Shown piece after piece: positions 1 through 13,500 of a stretch of DNA of 64,000 nucleotides. The DNA is from Rotaria macrura (Eukaryota; Rotifera; Eurotatoria; Philodinida; Philodinidae), in the NCBI GenBank assembly GCA_900239685.1, contig OENT01000111.1, forward strand, positions 145,017 through 209,016, in the 5' to 3' direction. The notes under the pieces are model-generated. The model was not told the DNA's origin. It saw nothing but the letters and a program-made list of their open reading frames with translations, and searched no databases. The stretch's first letter is position 1. Every line of letters begins with the position of its first letter. The position numbers and the translations under genes were made by a program.

Positions 1-1
1 G

Positions 2-293
2 ATTGTATACGAAACACCGTACATAGATGAAAATAATTTTCGAGTGATTCTATTCTATCCTTCAATGTTGTTGCCATATGATGGATACCAGTAAGTACTC
101 ATTTATATAACTATTAAAATGTTGACTTATATCTGAAGGTTTTCATAGGCGAGTGCATTGGATAGAGTCAAAATCAAATGTTTTGAATCATCCTATGAGT
201 TTTCTTCGACGAACTGTACTCAATTTACTGAAGACTTCAATACTAATTTTCTCTCGGTTGAAAATTTTCATGTTTCGGCTCTTCAATGAATAG
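2..293 (+). CDS. 3' end of an unidentified protein-coding gene (partial)
   Basis: Two exons can be read, 2-90 and 149-293, joined by a 58-bp GT..AG intron with matching phase (2 then 1). The first exon is open from the window edge, so the start and most of the protein lie outside. The visible C-terminus is about 77 residues, begins IVYETPYIDENNF, then turns basic and hydrophobic (RRTVLNLLKTSILIF) and ends RLFNE before TAG. No family was recognised. The gene converges on the minus-strand gene that ends at 645; an AATAAA near 565 could be its poly(A) signal. Coding status rests on intron structure and frame only. Confidence 0.5.
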
Positions 294-644
294 ACTAAGG
301 CTCTTTGAAAACATTGCACATGTCTTCACTCGCTCTGATGAATCCATCGATTTTACTTTTACTTCGAAAGGGCCTTAACAGTCTATTTCGAGAAGGTTTT
401 GATTTTCTGAGAACTTTCAGCTGAGGAGTTTTGTTGAAAATTTCAATTCCTACAGTACAAAAATGTTGTTGACGTTTTTTAGAATTCCTGTCTAGCAATC
501 ATTATCTGAATTTTTGTACGCCACGTGAGATCCGTTACACGCTAAATACTCTATTAGTTTTTGAATAAAATAAGCTTTAAACAAAAGAATCCGATTGAAA
601 ACAAAAGGAAAATGTTTATTCAATGAAATGCTTGGTGTTTATTT
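294..644. other. Convergent intergenic gap with poly(A)-type signals
   Basis: This gap separates two converging genes. AATAAA occurs near 565 on the plus strand and its reverse complement TTTATT near 613, suitable for ending each gene. The minus-strand 67-codon ORF at 295-498 has no recognisable homology and no splice context, so it is not called. Confidence 0.5.
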
Positions 645-2303
645 TCATAGGAAATCGTCATCGACTTTGATTAGTTGTTGTCCACTTAGATTCTGTCGTA
701 GTGCTCTTCGATTATGCTTTTCTTCTTCGACTATAGGTTCAATATAACTTGGATTCGGTATTTGTTGAGCTCGTTGTGTAGGCATTTCTGTTGACGAGAA
801 TTCATAACGTGATGGATCAATGTGCTTTTCATAATCTTCACTCTGACGACGTCCAAAATAATTGTCACTTTTACGTCGAAGAAATGTGGACAATTTTGGT
901 TTAGCGAGAAAACCAGTTCGAAATTCATCACCGAGTGTAGTAGGTTGTTTCATGATACTGGCGGTGGTAGTAGCTGTTGTAGTATTACTACTGATAGGAA
1001 TAACTGCCGCAAGTTTTCGATCATGAATCGATGATTTACGTCTTGCTGGTGGATTGTCGTTTTGGCGTTGTTCTAGAAACAAGATATGGATACGCCTAAT
1101 TTAACTATTAATCAATCGAATGAAAAAATTACTTTCAAGTGCTACTTTAGCATATTTTTCTTCAACTAATTTATTCCATCGATCTTCTAATAGATCGTGT
1201 GGTATTTGCTTTTTCAAATTACGTATAATACTCTTCGTCATAAAGAAGTCAATGCAGAAAAGAGCATTAAAACACATAAATATTCCCATGATTGTACCAA
1301 ATACAGCTGCTAGTACAACGGCAATACGATAATCAGAATATGTGATACCATGAAAACAAGTTTCTTCCAAATATGGATTCACGTTGGTATTTGGATATGA
1401 AATATGTAATGCAACAATAGGTGCCCCAATAAAAACTGAACGTGGCACTTGTGTTCCGTTAGCAATGAATAAGAAAGAATTATTATTGTCATTTGTTGTA
1501 CTTCCAGATTCAAAATATAGACCCTGATCAACAGCGAACAAGATTTTATTATAGCCTGCATGTGTGTTCATAAGACTAAAAGTTGTCGGACATCCATTGG
1601 AATCGAAAATAGTTTGATAAATACCGGTATTCTGATCAAGAACATAGACATTCAGATTTCCAGATTGTGTATCAACTGTAATCGCACAAAGTTTGTTTAA
1701 GCGTGCTTGTGCTTGACAACAAGAGAGATTGTTTGTATCGAAATTGATACACGAATAAAGTGTTGTATCAGATATAATATATAATCGATTTGTGGCAACA
1801 GCATAATAGACTGACCGAACTATGTTTGTTATATTAGAGGCTATTGGTATGGGCATTTGCATTAAACCACTCATAGAAAACAATCGTACAGCATAATTTT
1901 GATCTGTAAGAAAAAAACGTCGATTGGCAACATCCGATGTAAATGTCACAAAATTATTTATGTAAGAAGTATTAAATGTAATAGGAAGTAAATAAGTATT
2001 TGAATCAAGTTGTTGAATAGATGCTAACTGGCATATATAAATAGGACCTGTCGTTGCATTTGTAAAAAGAATATAAAGATCACGTGGTATTGGATCATAT
2101 ATAGTATTTACAATAGTCATATTATTCGTTGCTGTAAAAATAGTACTCAAACTATCGTCACCGCCATATTCCGATGGTTGCATTACAAATACATTGGTTG
2201 TGGTAGAAATAATAACAGCTCCAACAGGTATTGGATTGTATGAACATTTAACTTTTGTCAATACGACGATAAAAATAAATCGGAGAAATAAGAAACGATG
2301 CAT
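645..2303 (-). CDS. Single-pass membrane protein with a large beta-rich ectodomain, unidentified
   Basis: There are two exons, 2303-1133 and 1072-645, separated by a 60-bp GT..AG intron with matching phase 1, giving about 532 residues. The N-terminus (MHRFLFLRFIFIVVLT, then KVKCS) looks like a signal peptide. A roughly 310-residue ectodomain follows, rich in Asn, Thr and hydrophobic beta-type stretches that recur (for example RRFFLTDQNYAVRLF and NRLYIISDTTLYSC), resembling beta-propeller blades; this is a visual impression. One transmembrane segment follows (IAVVLAAVFGTIMGIFMCF), then a basic cytosolic tail with RRKS and RRQS motifs that could be phosphorylated. I do not recognise the family. 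An AATAAA on the minus strand near 613 fits its 3' end. Confidence 0.6.
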
Positions 2304-3809
2304 TTTTTATTTTTTATATGAATTGTATAAATATCGTATGATTTGAAAAAGCGTTATATATAGAATAATTGTACATATGAGTTTGTTTTTCCTGCTCACA
2401 AAAACGATTGCACAGTTATGCTTCACTGACTTCGGTACTTTATTTTTTCTGATTACATTACTACTAATGATTGGTTGCGAATCGTCATCATATACAGACG
2501 TTTGATTGCTTCATTCACGTGGATGGATGAAAATACATTGTGCAGCCCAATACATTGATGAGAACAAAAAAACATACGCATCAGAAAAAAAAATTCGAAG
2601 AGTCAATTGTACTCGTATTCATATATTCGTTCTGTTATCGAATCAAATAATAAATATTGTTTATATTGTAATAGTAAACATGACCAAGAACAGTTGTATT
2701 CAATTTTAGATCTATCGAGATATTTTTATTTGAATCATTTCAGAGACAAAAATCAATAACAAGATGATATTTAATGCAAATTTTACATTAAACATATATG
2801 ATTCCACATGGAAATGATTGCAAGATTTGAATATGAAAGAGAACTTAACTGCTTTTTCTAATAGAGAAATTTTGTTTATGTTATTTATTTTGTGACATGT
2901 ATCTCATTCTATTTTTATTTAATCCTTCAATAAATACTATGAGGAAGTACTTCATTTCATAGAATATGAGGATATCAATAAATTCTTTTGATTTGATATG
3001 AATAAGTTTTATCGTGAAGAGAGAAAAAGAGAGCATCACTTTTAAATCGTCTATGATTAGGTTTAAATCCAAAATGGCGTTATTACCATTATAAAAATAG
3101 ATAGGGATTCTTTCTGTCGATATATAACTCAAAAACTTCTTTAGTGGCCTTTCAAGCCGGAAAAAATTCGTACGAACAGAACGAAACCTTCTAACCTATG
3201 GGAAGAGTAAATAAGGAGGGTTTCCGCTTTTTTTACGAAACTTTTATGTCATTTCTATCGAACTAAACAGTATTTCGAATTTACATATGCAAACGATACA
3301 AATTTTCAAGATTTTATGAAAAAAAACATTGGGAAAAACTATTTTCTTTCAACTTGTGACTAAACTGTACTAAAGTTGAAAATGTTTATTCTTATAGTTG
3401 AGTGCACATCTTAGATCATGTTTTTACAAAGTTGTTGCTCTAAGTTTCAAAGTTTACGCCTATTTTTATTCATGTCTATTATATTTTCATCTTGTTTTAA
3501 CTCATATTTATATTGATGATTATCTTCTTTTTCATCTGAGTATGCTGTCTATGTTAAAAGTTACTCATTATTAATGACTGCAAGAAGTATAGTCAAATTT
3601 TCGTTGATGCACGTGTATACATATATATATATGTATACGAAAATTTATTTGTTCTGTCAAATATTGATATATATATATATAGTAAAATAAAGATAGTTCC
3701 TGAGGATTACAAAAGAGACATATAATTACAAGAGGGCAGAATGAAAATCAAAGCGGCATATAATATCAATATTCGAATAAACTTAGAGAATATTAAATTA
3801 ACATATTCA
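2304..3809. other. Intergenic DNA, AT-rich, one AT palindrome
   Basis: No gene could be supported. The 83-codon minus ORF at 2881-3132 has no splice sites, start context or homology I recognise. A perfect AT-rich palindrome of about 24 bp (GTATACATATAT and its mirror) lies near 3614-3637, and a TA run near 3667-3680. A TTTATT near 3643 could be the poly(A) signal of the minus-strand TMEM198 gene. Confidence 0.4.
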
Positions 3810-6711
3810 TCACATTAAATGAGTTAATGTTGTTGTAGTACTGTCGGTATCTTTCCGTGTTGATCCCACTGTTGTTTTTTTTGAAGTTATACCAGTAGAT
3901 GATACAACTGATTGACTAGTTTGATTATGATTGTTGCTAGTATTCTGATTACTGTTATTATTAGTTGTTAAATGAACTGTAGCTGAATTTTGTTGACGTA
4001 CGTTTTGTATAAAATCCTATAATAATAAATAATGTTTTGTTTTGTTTTATGAATGAAAATGTTATATCATATAATTGAACACCTGCTGGGCTATTTATTC
4101 TCTGATGTTGCATCAACGGACATGATTGTCGACGATGTCTGTATAGCGTAGATTCGATTTCATCATTCATTTTCTTTCCAACTGTGAAGTATTTACATAA
4201 GATTCTATCCTTGACCTGAACTCTTCGAAAGAGACTAATGACTAAGATAAATCTAACCTATAGTTGTTGACATCTTCTACGTGTTTATATGCTCTAGTTC
4301 ATATGAAAAAGATAAGTTGACCAGCTGTGACTGATGCTATATTTCTATCTGTCCTCGAACTAAAGGATACATTCACTTGTATCTATTACAACTGATGGTT
4401 CTAGTATTTGGCAGACACGTCAGAAAAGAAGATATGTCATTTGATATACAGGAAAAAATCCAAATGAATTCTAATATATGCATATATGTATATACATATA
4501 TCTGTTCAACTTACTGATGATAATGCATCTCCATTGGCACGTCTTATGTGATAGAAATAACGAAAGCGATTACTTTCATCTGGAATAATATGTTCACGAA
4601 GAGTATCTTGATTATAATGATGCCGAATTTTTTTAAAATTTGCTGCTTTATATCGCTTTTTGCCTGCACTAATAGCTAAAAGAGAAATAATACATTTCTT
4701 TTCTTTTGTTTTCATGAATTTGAAAAAAAAAGTATGAATAACAAGACCAGAAGGCTTGTCTAATTCTATTGTTTCTTACACGCATTGACGATTCCATTAG
4801 TCTTGTTCACAATGTAATTAACCATATGATAAATGGATACACGCATATGTTGTGTACAGAAAGAAGTTTATTTATTAATTATGAACGTCTCGTCAGAGAG
4901 ACGTCTATCGTTTATTTACTTTGTACTTTACATTAATTAAACTATAGAATAAACTAATTGAAATCAATCATACGATGAAATTAATGATGAATTCTTTCAT
5001 GCTAAATTATACTTTGCAAGCTTCTGTATCGTTGTAATATCAAATATAATCTGCTTTTTACATGTACATTTTAACTTAAGATAAATGTGTATACGTGCAT
5101 AGTTACTTGCTTAGAGATTATTTACTACAACGTAGTAAGAGTTCAAGGTTAATGATCTTTTCAATGCAAAGAAAAAGTCTTCTGAGAAGAAATGTATCTT
5201 CAAAAGTTGATTAAACATGCTCTCATATGAAGTTTTCATCATAGAAAACAAACAATGAAAATCGATATGTAATTGAAGAGAACAATGCAGACATGTGTGG
5301 TGCGACATTTTCAAGTGTTCATATAGTACTAAATCTTATGAAAAGAAAAGAAAAAGAAAAGAAACCACAGCAAGCATATGTTCCCAATCGAGACGGTCCA
5401 ACTCTTGTGTTGACATACAACACAGCCAACAATAAATGTTGCGTGTAAAATGTGCCTTAAGCTTGAAATGAAAAGATATGGAATAATAAATGATCAAAAA
5501 GTCAATAGACATATGGACGCGAGATTTTCGTTTTTCTTTCATTCTTAAACTACAAATATTTACTAAGATCAAGGCGAAATAGACGTTTCACAGAAAAAAA
5601 ACACCAACCAAGTTTTATTTGAGCACAAACAATAAAATAATGAAATTCTTTCTGTCTCAAAACGAAAGGAAAAATCCTCAAGGTGGATAAAGAGCTTTTT
5701 CTAGTCTATGTTGTATCAAGAATAGAATACGACCTTCGTCATATTGGTGACTTGACATTTCATTTCTTAATTCATAATTCTCATGAGACTAAATCTAATC
5801 CCACTCCTATTATTAAGCAATGGAATACTGAACTTTTCAATAAGAACTTTGTCTTATACTTCTTATTGGTTCTTATCTATATTACACAACATACCTCGTT
5901 GCCATGTATCTCTATGATCGTAATTTCTGCCTGTGCATGAAAATTGAATAACGATGCCGAATAACATAACAATTGGCAAAATCATAGCTATTATCCAATG
6001 ACGAATACATAATGTTTGTGTAGATTCAAATAGTAAACGTTTATGAATAAAACGAAGTAAAACAGATGCTTGAAGAAAATAATCCAGCACAAGTGTCTGG
6101 CATACTCCAGCTAAACACGATGATGTTACAATTAACATTGTTTTTTGAAAACGTAGTGTTATAATAGCACATATTAAACCTAATAGTAATATAAGACCGA
6201 TTGGTAACCAAAATGATGTGACAGTGCCATTGGCACGATTCTTCATATCCCATGCAATGAATGTTGTTATAGAAAGTGTTAAACCAAAACAAAAACCATT
6301 TATGAACAAACCAACATATTGTAAAAGTGCACCAATTAAACCGAATAATGTTGCGATTGAACATGATACACCGATTAATTGTGCTTCTGTCATTGTCGGT
6401 TGTGTCGATAAAATTATATAAAGTAAGAGAGATCCCAAGCCAAATGATGTTACAAACATAGTAAAACGCCACCAACGATATCCTAGTGAGAAGAAATGAA
6501 ATAAACATTTGCTACCCTAATTAGACAAGACATTGTTCAAAAAAAGCAAAACAAATATATTACCGAGAAGTGTATAAAATAATCCAACGAATGCAAGTGA
6601 TGCATAGGCTATAAAACAGTATAGATCATAATCCACAGGTAAGTTTAAATTGCAATAATCATCTATCATGGTTTTATTTCTTAATGACCACGATGTATTT
6701 TGATTTCGCAT
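3810..6711 (-). CDS. TMEM198: TMEM198 homologue (seven-transmembrane DUF4203 protein)
   Basis: Exons are 6711-6564, 6482-5895, 4675-4515 and 4016-3810; phases agree and give about 367 residues, near the usual TMEM198 length. The family is a seven-pass plasma-membrane protein reported in vertebrates to assist LRP6 phosphorylation in Wnt signalling. Recognisable family features are GYRWWRF after the first membrane helix, several further helices through LRFQKTMLIVTSSCLAG and LDYFLQASVLLRF, then a basic cytosolic tail. The tail keeps an RANGDALSS motif that matches vertebrate FNGDVLSP; joining it directly to DFIQNVRQQNS mirrors vertebrate SYIQSFRDRQTG, which is why I skip the ORF at 3961-4170. 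The last 50 residues are Asn/Thr/Ser-rich. Intron 2 is 1.2 kb. A splice acceptor (TTCTTATAG) lies 6 nt before the ATG. Confidence 0.85.
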
Positions 6712-7690
6712 GTTTGTCTATAAGAATAAAATTTGTCTACATGCATACTACTTTTAAAATTCAAATTAACACATCAAGTGATAGAAGAGGACATCTAATT
6801 AGATCGAATTGAATACATATCGACATAAAACGTGTAGGTGTAACAGAGATAAAAATGTCAAATGAAAAAATTTATCCTCGAACATGAGCATAGTTCAATA
6901 ACATTCGTTTCTTTATCTTTGACAAGGACATCAGCATCAGCACCTGTCTAGTATTCTCGTATTAGAAATAAATGTGTTTCTTTCTTATGCTTTTTCTTAC
7001 AAGTCAAGGTTGATCGACAAGCAAAAACTTACTCGAATGAATTATTATATGCACGTTTCTTTGGAGTTTCATATAAATGAGAATAGATGCTCGTCTTCCA
7101 TCGTCTTTCTTTTTTTTTTTCTACATATATATCTCTTCACTTTCTTTTTTCTCTTCTCTGATCAACTATGGTAGAGTGTGCAAATGTAAAGAGGGCGTAG
7201 AGAAAGCTTACTAAAATACAACTGTATTACAAACGCTCGATTACATCATAGTTTCTTGCTCGTAAAAAACTGCAGAACGTAAGAGAAATAGAATGTATGT
7301 GCGTTGGCGATGACGATGAACAGTTTCTATCTGCATAATTAAGTCGACTCTTTTCTATAGACAGTTCACTGAATTAACATGAAATTCATGGCAGTAGAAA
7401 CAATACAATGACACATGTATTCAGTCTACTCTTGTCATACGACGACAAGACTTAGTCTATTTTCTTTTTCTTTCTTTCTTTCTTTCTCTCTCAACTCAAT
7501 CAGCAATGATATATATCAAGAGAGAGAAAAACGAGTCAATCAGGAATGCGGACAGGCAAGAGCAAACCAGCTGATACGTTGGTTGACCTCTTGCATTTTT
7601 TTGCTCCCATGTACAGAGTTCATATTTTATTGATTGAACATACAAAAAAAACTAAAGAGAGGTATAAGAAAAAAAGGAAGAAGAACGATA
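6712..7690. other. Intergenic DNA with a polypyrimidine run
   Basis: No gene is supported. It contains a CTTT-rich polypyrimidine tract near 7464-7492 and a T-rich stretch near 7107-7120. A TTTATT near 7626 would serve as AATAAA for the minus-strand RING gene ending at 7691. Small plus-strand ORFs (6974-7174, 7415-7764) overlap low-complexity sequence and the antisense of the RING gene and are not called. Confidence 0.4.
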
Positions 7691-8250
7691 TCAATCATCT
7701 TGTTGTTGTTGTTGTTCACGATAGCGTTGTTCAAATTCATTTGTTTTTGCTTGTTGTTTTTTAATCATATCAACTAATAAATCAGTTCTGGAATCCGATC
7801 GAAGACTATGTTGAAAACGAAAAATAAACATGTCAAAATAGTTAAATTCACATAAAAACAATACTATCGTCTACATACTATCGTTTTGATTTAAGCGTCT
7901 TTCGACATGTTGGACATACTTTGTTTTCAGACTTCAGCCAACGATGAATACAATCAGCACAAAAACGATGTAAACATGTTGTGGTTACCATTGTTCGATT
8001 GAATAAGTCGAGACAAATCGGGCACTGAACAATTGAGTGAAGTCATTAAAGACAAAACGATTTTGTTAATCTATGCTTTTATTTCTTGATTTCTTACCGA
8101 AAGACTTTTAAGAACAGGATCAGCTGGAACACATTGAATATGGTCATCATCGATTAATGTTTGCAATGTTCGTTGTCGATCATATTCGTTTAATTCATAG
8201 AGAATACTTTCATCTGTTGAAATAATTTTCTTTGATATTCTTTGGCTCAT
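7691..8250 (-). CDS. RING1/RING2-like E3 ligase, short form lacking RAWUL
   Basis: Exons are 8250-8098, 8024-7879 and 7805-7691, phases 0 and 2, giving 137 residues. The RING finger is complete: CPICLDLF, then [16 protein letters not shown], then [12 protein letters not shown]. It resembles the Polycomb PRC1 RING proteins (human RING2 has CLHRFCADC and CPTCRKKLVSKRSLRPD), and the N-terminal [14 protein letters not shown] matches vertebrate SLYELQRT. Known RING1/RNF2 proteins ubiquitinate histone H2A and carry a C-terminal RAWUL domain that binds CBX proteins. Here the protein stops after a Gln-rich tail (REQQQQQDD), so RAWUL is absent. It may be a divergent paralogue or a decayed copy, but the frame is intact. 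An acceptor site (GTTTTTAG) lies 3 nt before the ATG. Confidence 0.85.
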
Positions 8251-9766
8251 AATCTAAAAACGTTGAAATTTTACTTCAATTATTAAATGTTTTGCTATCA
8301 TTTGACGAGAAGGTCGTTTTCCAAAGTATATCGTACAAGGATAAACATATGTATTATATAATGGAATTGCATAGGCTGTATCATACGTGATCAAATAACT
8401 TATCCAAGGTTAACTCCTAACAACAATCGATTCGGGCGGTCTATGTTATTAATTAATTTCATTTTGTCTATGAAAATAAACGAGAATCCAGAGATGCCTG
8501 TAAGCAATAATCAAAGTTCAATAACAGTCATTAATTAGAAGTACTTCAATAAATAAATCATCAATATCAACTATCATTATGATATTAATCTCAATGAAAT
8601 AAAACATAACCTTAGGAAGTCACTTTATTTCATTCATCTTACTTTTGGATTCCTTGTGAACAATGTCTTATTTAATGTCAGTTATCTTGTTTTTGGAAGA
8701 AATATGCTTCGTTTCTCGAAATTCTAGAACAAACTAGATTTTCGTGCATAATTTCTTGAATCATCATTTTGAAGAATTAATTCATCAAGAAAATAGGCTT
8801 CTAAACCAGTCAAAGACTGTTATTACTTTATCGGAATATTGTAAAAATCTGGACGTTCATTCAATTTTTATGGATTGTGTTTATTTGAAATAGAGATTTT
8901 TTATGAAAGTAGTACTGTTGAAACAGTCAGTGATGCTCATTCGTCTTGATAAGTGCTATTCGTGCAACTATTGAATGAATTGTATCGCGTATGAAATTGA
9001 TCGGAGAGATTTTATCATAGTCTCGTATGTGATAATACGAAAGATAAGACATGGAATAGAGCGACAACGTAATTAACTCTAATTGACTTCTGGTATTCAG
9101 TAATGATTTAATAAAGATCACTATCTGAAAAATCAAAAAAAAAATCAATGAAAGTATTGGGGACTATTTCCACAATTCTTCTCTCATGAATATGCCACAA
9201 TAAACCTCGAATGTATCTAGTTCAACTTTCACTTTTCATCGAGAGATTTCAATGATGCCTGTTTCTATTCTACTGCTTCTCTAATTCTCATAATACGAAA
9301 GAGTCTCGTATAATGTTATTCAATATGACCTTATATTTATTATTATGTCCATAAATATAAAAAGAAGGATTAAAAAAGAGAGAAAGAACTCTTTTCAAAA
9401 TGGTACGTCGAAGCTTTAGTCTGATCGAATAATGTGAAGAATTTATGAACTAGTAATCAAGTCTTTGTATTCTAAAATAGCAGTAACAATCAACTTTTCT
9501 TAGAAATAAGAAAAAGAAAATCTAATATTTCATTCATTTTATTCATTAATAATATGTTCTACATTGTTATACAAAAGAAACCTGAGAAATCCTATTTGTT
9601 CATCTGAGATACATATATGTATATATACATATATAGTGCGTACAAACAAAAAATTGAGCGTTTGTAAAAAAAAGAGAAAACAAAGACAAATACGAAACAA
9701 AATACATCGAAAAAATTTATCTGTGAAATTGGTATTGTTAAATCTGATTAAACTAATACATTTTTC
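8251..9766. other. Intergenic DNA, nothing recognised
   Basis: This AT-rich spacer lies between two minus-strand genes. The 73-codon minus ORF at 8927-9148 has no recognisable motif. An AT palindromic stretch lies near 9610-9635. I see no RNA gene or mobile element. Confidence 0.35.
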
Positions 9767-10500
9767 TTATGCATAAAATTCTTGAGGCGATTTGGAATAA
9801 CCATATTGATTTGGGTAGAGAAGTCCTGTTCGAATTGATGAAAAAGTTAACTCACGTTTATTGAAATGTTGATAAATACAAATGAGCAGAATAACTGATG
9901 TTAGAATACCAATAGCTAAACCTATAGAATGAAAATGGAATGTAATAGAAAAGTGATTTGTCTGTTTGAATTTGATAAATACCAACCTCCAAGAATACAA
10001 GCAGCAATCGTTGGACGTGTAAGAAAATTCATAAGTACACGAATTGATGTTGGTGAAGGTGCAGCTGTAGACGATACAGAAATACTTGTTGTTTTCGTTG
10101 TTAGTTCATTATAATACGTCTCATCTTCAAGATCATCCTTATAATCATCATAAAATTCATTTGCATCTATGTAAGCATTTTTTATTGAATTCTGTCTTGA
10201 TTCGACAACTTTAATATTGATACGTTTTGTTGTCGATGAAGTACTAGGACGATTTATTGTGGTTTCAGTTACCTTCGACAATGGATCATCTTCTTCTTCA
10301 TCGCCATATTCATCGAGATGAACAATGCTACCACTACCTTCCGTATTAAGTTTTCTATCACTGAAATGGTATTCATCATCCAATGAATATTGTTTTGGAA
10401 ATGCAAAAGCAGCTGATGTTTTATCCTTTAAATCGTTTGTTAATGTTGATTGAACAACAATAAAAAGAAATATAGTTGTTACCAGTAGTTGAACGAACAT
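9767..10500 (-). CDS. Syndecan (heparan sulfate proteoglycan core protein)
   Basis: Two exons, 10500-9987 and 9921-9767, with matching phase 1, give 222 residues. A signal peptide (LVTTIFLFIVVQSTLT) is followed by an acidic ectodomain with a TEGSGS glycosaminoglycan attachment site next to GDEEEDD, further Asp/Glu runs and a Thr/Ser-rich stalk. The exon junction falls at the start of the transmembrane helix (GLAIGILTSVILLICIY). The short cytosolic tail ends in EFYA, the invariant syndecan PDZ-binding C2 motif. The C1 region (HFNKRELTFSSIRTG) keeps only part of the usual basic pattern. Syndecans are cell-surface co-receptors for growth factors and matrix. An acceptor (TTTCTTAG) lies 6 nt before the ATG. 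Confidence 0.9.
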
Positions 10501-13500
10501 TATGAACTAAGAAATAGAGAAAGGTAGAATTCAATGTTTTGTTTAGCTTTCTTTTGCAATCGAATAAAAAATAATAATAAAACTCAAGCGATAATAATCA
10601 TCATGTGTGAACAGAATGCACGAATGATTAAATTCAATCATTACTTTCAATAAATTGACCATTGGTCATTATCTTGACATAGATAAAAATCAAGTCATAT
10701 GTTAACACGAGATTGAAAAAAATTTTACTTTAATTGATACTGATACTTACTATCATTTTATTGAAAATAAAATAGATATGTTTTTATTAACACGAGATGT
10801 CGCTGTTGACGTCTGACAGAAAACGTGACGGTACTAATTGCTTTTTATATAGTTTCAAATTCAGGTTTAGATATACATGTATATGAACAACACCGTTAGG
10901 AATACTTAGAAAAAAACCTATACCTGATCTTAGAGAAGTACATAAACATCTAGATGTATTACAGCTGTATATAAAGAAATTCGTATCTATCTTTATTGTT
11001 TAGTGAAATCATTATTCAATCAGTTCTATTTTGTTTTTGTCTTTATTTTTGAAGGGATCTCGGTTACATGAACAAATATCTACAGGCTCGTCATCAAACC
11101 GTGTAGCTCACGTTTGGAAAATTTAAAAGAAGAGTAATTGCTGCCTATATATATATATATATTATATATCTTATTAAATCAATGAAAAGTGAATCGTCTT
11201 TCTCCTACGTCTATTAAGGTCTATTTATTCATCATCATCTACAGGGATTTACAACATTTCATTGGATTGAATTAACCTAAAAGAAAAATTAGTGACAAAT
11301 GTTTCTTGTGAGATTTTCACTCGACAAGATAAATCTACCAAAATGCAAAGAAACAATATGAGAAATGTAGAAGTACACTAACAACAAATAATCATAGTGG
11401 GTGGGATGATGCAGCCATGGATATTAGTCGCCGTTTTCAGTTATTATCGTCGAATTTTGCCTTCAACAATATCACTTGATTAAATCTAGAACACTTAATT
11501 TGCTCGAATTCTTGAGTAGTATTGATAAGTACTAACGATCGGATTGTTAGGGTGACGCAAAAAGGATGAAAATTTGGCCAATATCAATTGTTTGATAAAG
11601 ATAAACAGACATTTTTATCCACACAGCGCATCATATTCTTGATTGATAATTGAATCCATTGCATTCAATTTATCAATATTTTTTCTAACACAATCGATGG
11701 TGAATAAGTCAGTTCTTGTATCTATTACATCATTCTATGTACCAGTTGAATGTAAAGTTGATGAAACTTATGAATTCTCTCAAGTTTAACGTATGATGGA
11801 ATACGAACAAAAGCATGAATAACTATTTTTATTCTTTTTTCTTTGATTCAGATGTAAACATGCTAGTAGTAACTATTTATTTCAAGGATAATTGTTTTAA
11901 AATTTCAACAAATCAATGTGTGTGTGTACATTATTTTTGCACTTTTCGTTTATTTTTTCATAAAAAGATGGAAATATACTTTTGCGGAGTATCTTTTTAA
12001 AGTTAGTAATCCACTCTATAATATTTTTAATCAAGGTACTCGGATAGACCTTTTTGTACTGCTGAATTTTTGCAAAATTGATCAGATTCTATAGAAAATC
12101 TAGCTTTTACTGACAAAGAATCAATCAAAAATAGTGTGAACGTTTCGAGAACAATAATTTTCAGTGATATACACTTTTCAACCGAGAAATCACTAGAATG
12201 CACTATCCTCTAATCATAACTTATCGTTAGCTCACAAGAATCTTCGATACATTTCAATTCATCATACATGATACAGTTAGCATGAAGATCAACATCATTT
12301 CATATCACTCGTGTAACAATAGCATACAAGTTTTGTATTTGTTTACATTAGCCTTCAACTAAGTGGAAATGATAATTGGAATTGCATCTTAAATGTCTCT
12401 AACTACGACACATGTCAATATTGAATATGGTCTACGCTATGAAGATAATTGCTTATGAATTGTTTTGTATACAATCTAATGTCAAAGACAAACGATATAC
12501 TCTATCTTGATTAATAAAAATTGTTTTGCTCTTACTTATGTTTCTTATTCTTATAATAGAAATAATCGAGAGATCTTTGTTCTACAAACATAGAAATGTA
12601 ACCGTATTTGCTGATTTACAATAAGACAAAGGAAAGAGCTTAATCCAACTAAGTTCTTAATCTGAGTTTCGAGAGGACACCTTACATTAAATGAATGATA
12701 TAACATTGATTGGTACTTTCAAATCTAACTATCCAAGTTATAAACACTAGTTTTTCGTAGCAGGTCAATAGCGTAGTGTAAGCTTGTATAGGCAGTTCAC
12801 TCATAGACTTTTTCTCCTTCGAAACAAAACACAAACAGAAAGCTCCGCTTCACAAAAAGTATTTTCGAATTGCGAAGTTTCTTTATCTCTTTTGAATGCA
12901 CACACATTTTGAATAATCAATGCATAGTTTTCTTTTTATTGAAATCCACACTGATTCGGAAATAAGAAAATGGTTCACACATTAAAACTAAACTATAACT
13001 GTACATATGTTTGATTTATTCATGAACATTACCTTCATATCGACTATAAGCATTTTAAAATGAAACAATTATTAGTAGATAGTCTGTTGCTCCTCTTCAA
13101 ATATGGAGTAAAACTTCTCGTTCTGTAAGAATCATTATTGAATAAGAGTACTCTTGCTCTTCTTTTTTTTGGTGATTATTAGTTCAACTATCATCAACCC
13201 AATTATATGATTTGGTTATTGAATTAGCCGCCTGATCACCATCAATAATTTCGTTTTTTCTATTTGAACAAGAATAATTGAATTATGGTTTTAGCAAGAT
13301 GTGATATAACATAGTCAATAATTGCTTAAAGAAATTGGTACATTTAACCTTGTCATGTTGCCTTATATCCTCGAAACGATACACTAAATACTTGATCAAA
13401 TCAAGTCATTGTGATAATCTACTTTAATTTCATATTCTCGATGTATACGAACCAATATCTTCGTACGAATACAGGAATTAATAACTGTATTACTTTTTCT

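Noticed and set aside
3961..4170. Minus ORF starting MNDEIESTLYRHRRQS as an extra TMEM198 exon
   Set aside because: Joining exon 4675-4515 directly to 4016-3810 keeps phase and recreates the family NGDxLS..IQ motif; including the ORF would force the last exon into another frame. It could still be an alternative exon.
7464..7492. CTTT-rich tract as a splicing or promoter element
   Set aside because: Simple low-complexity sequence far from any supported exon.
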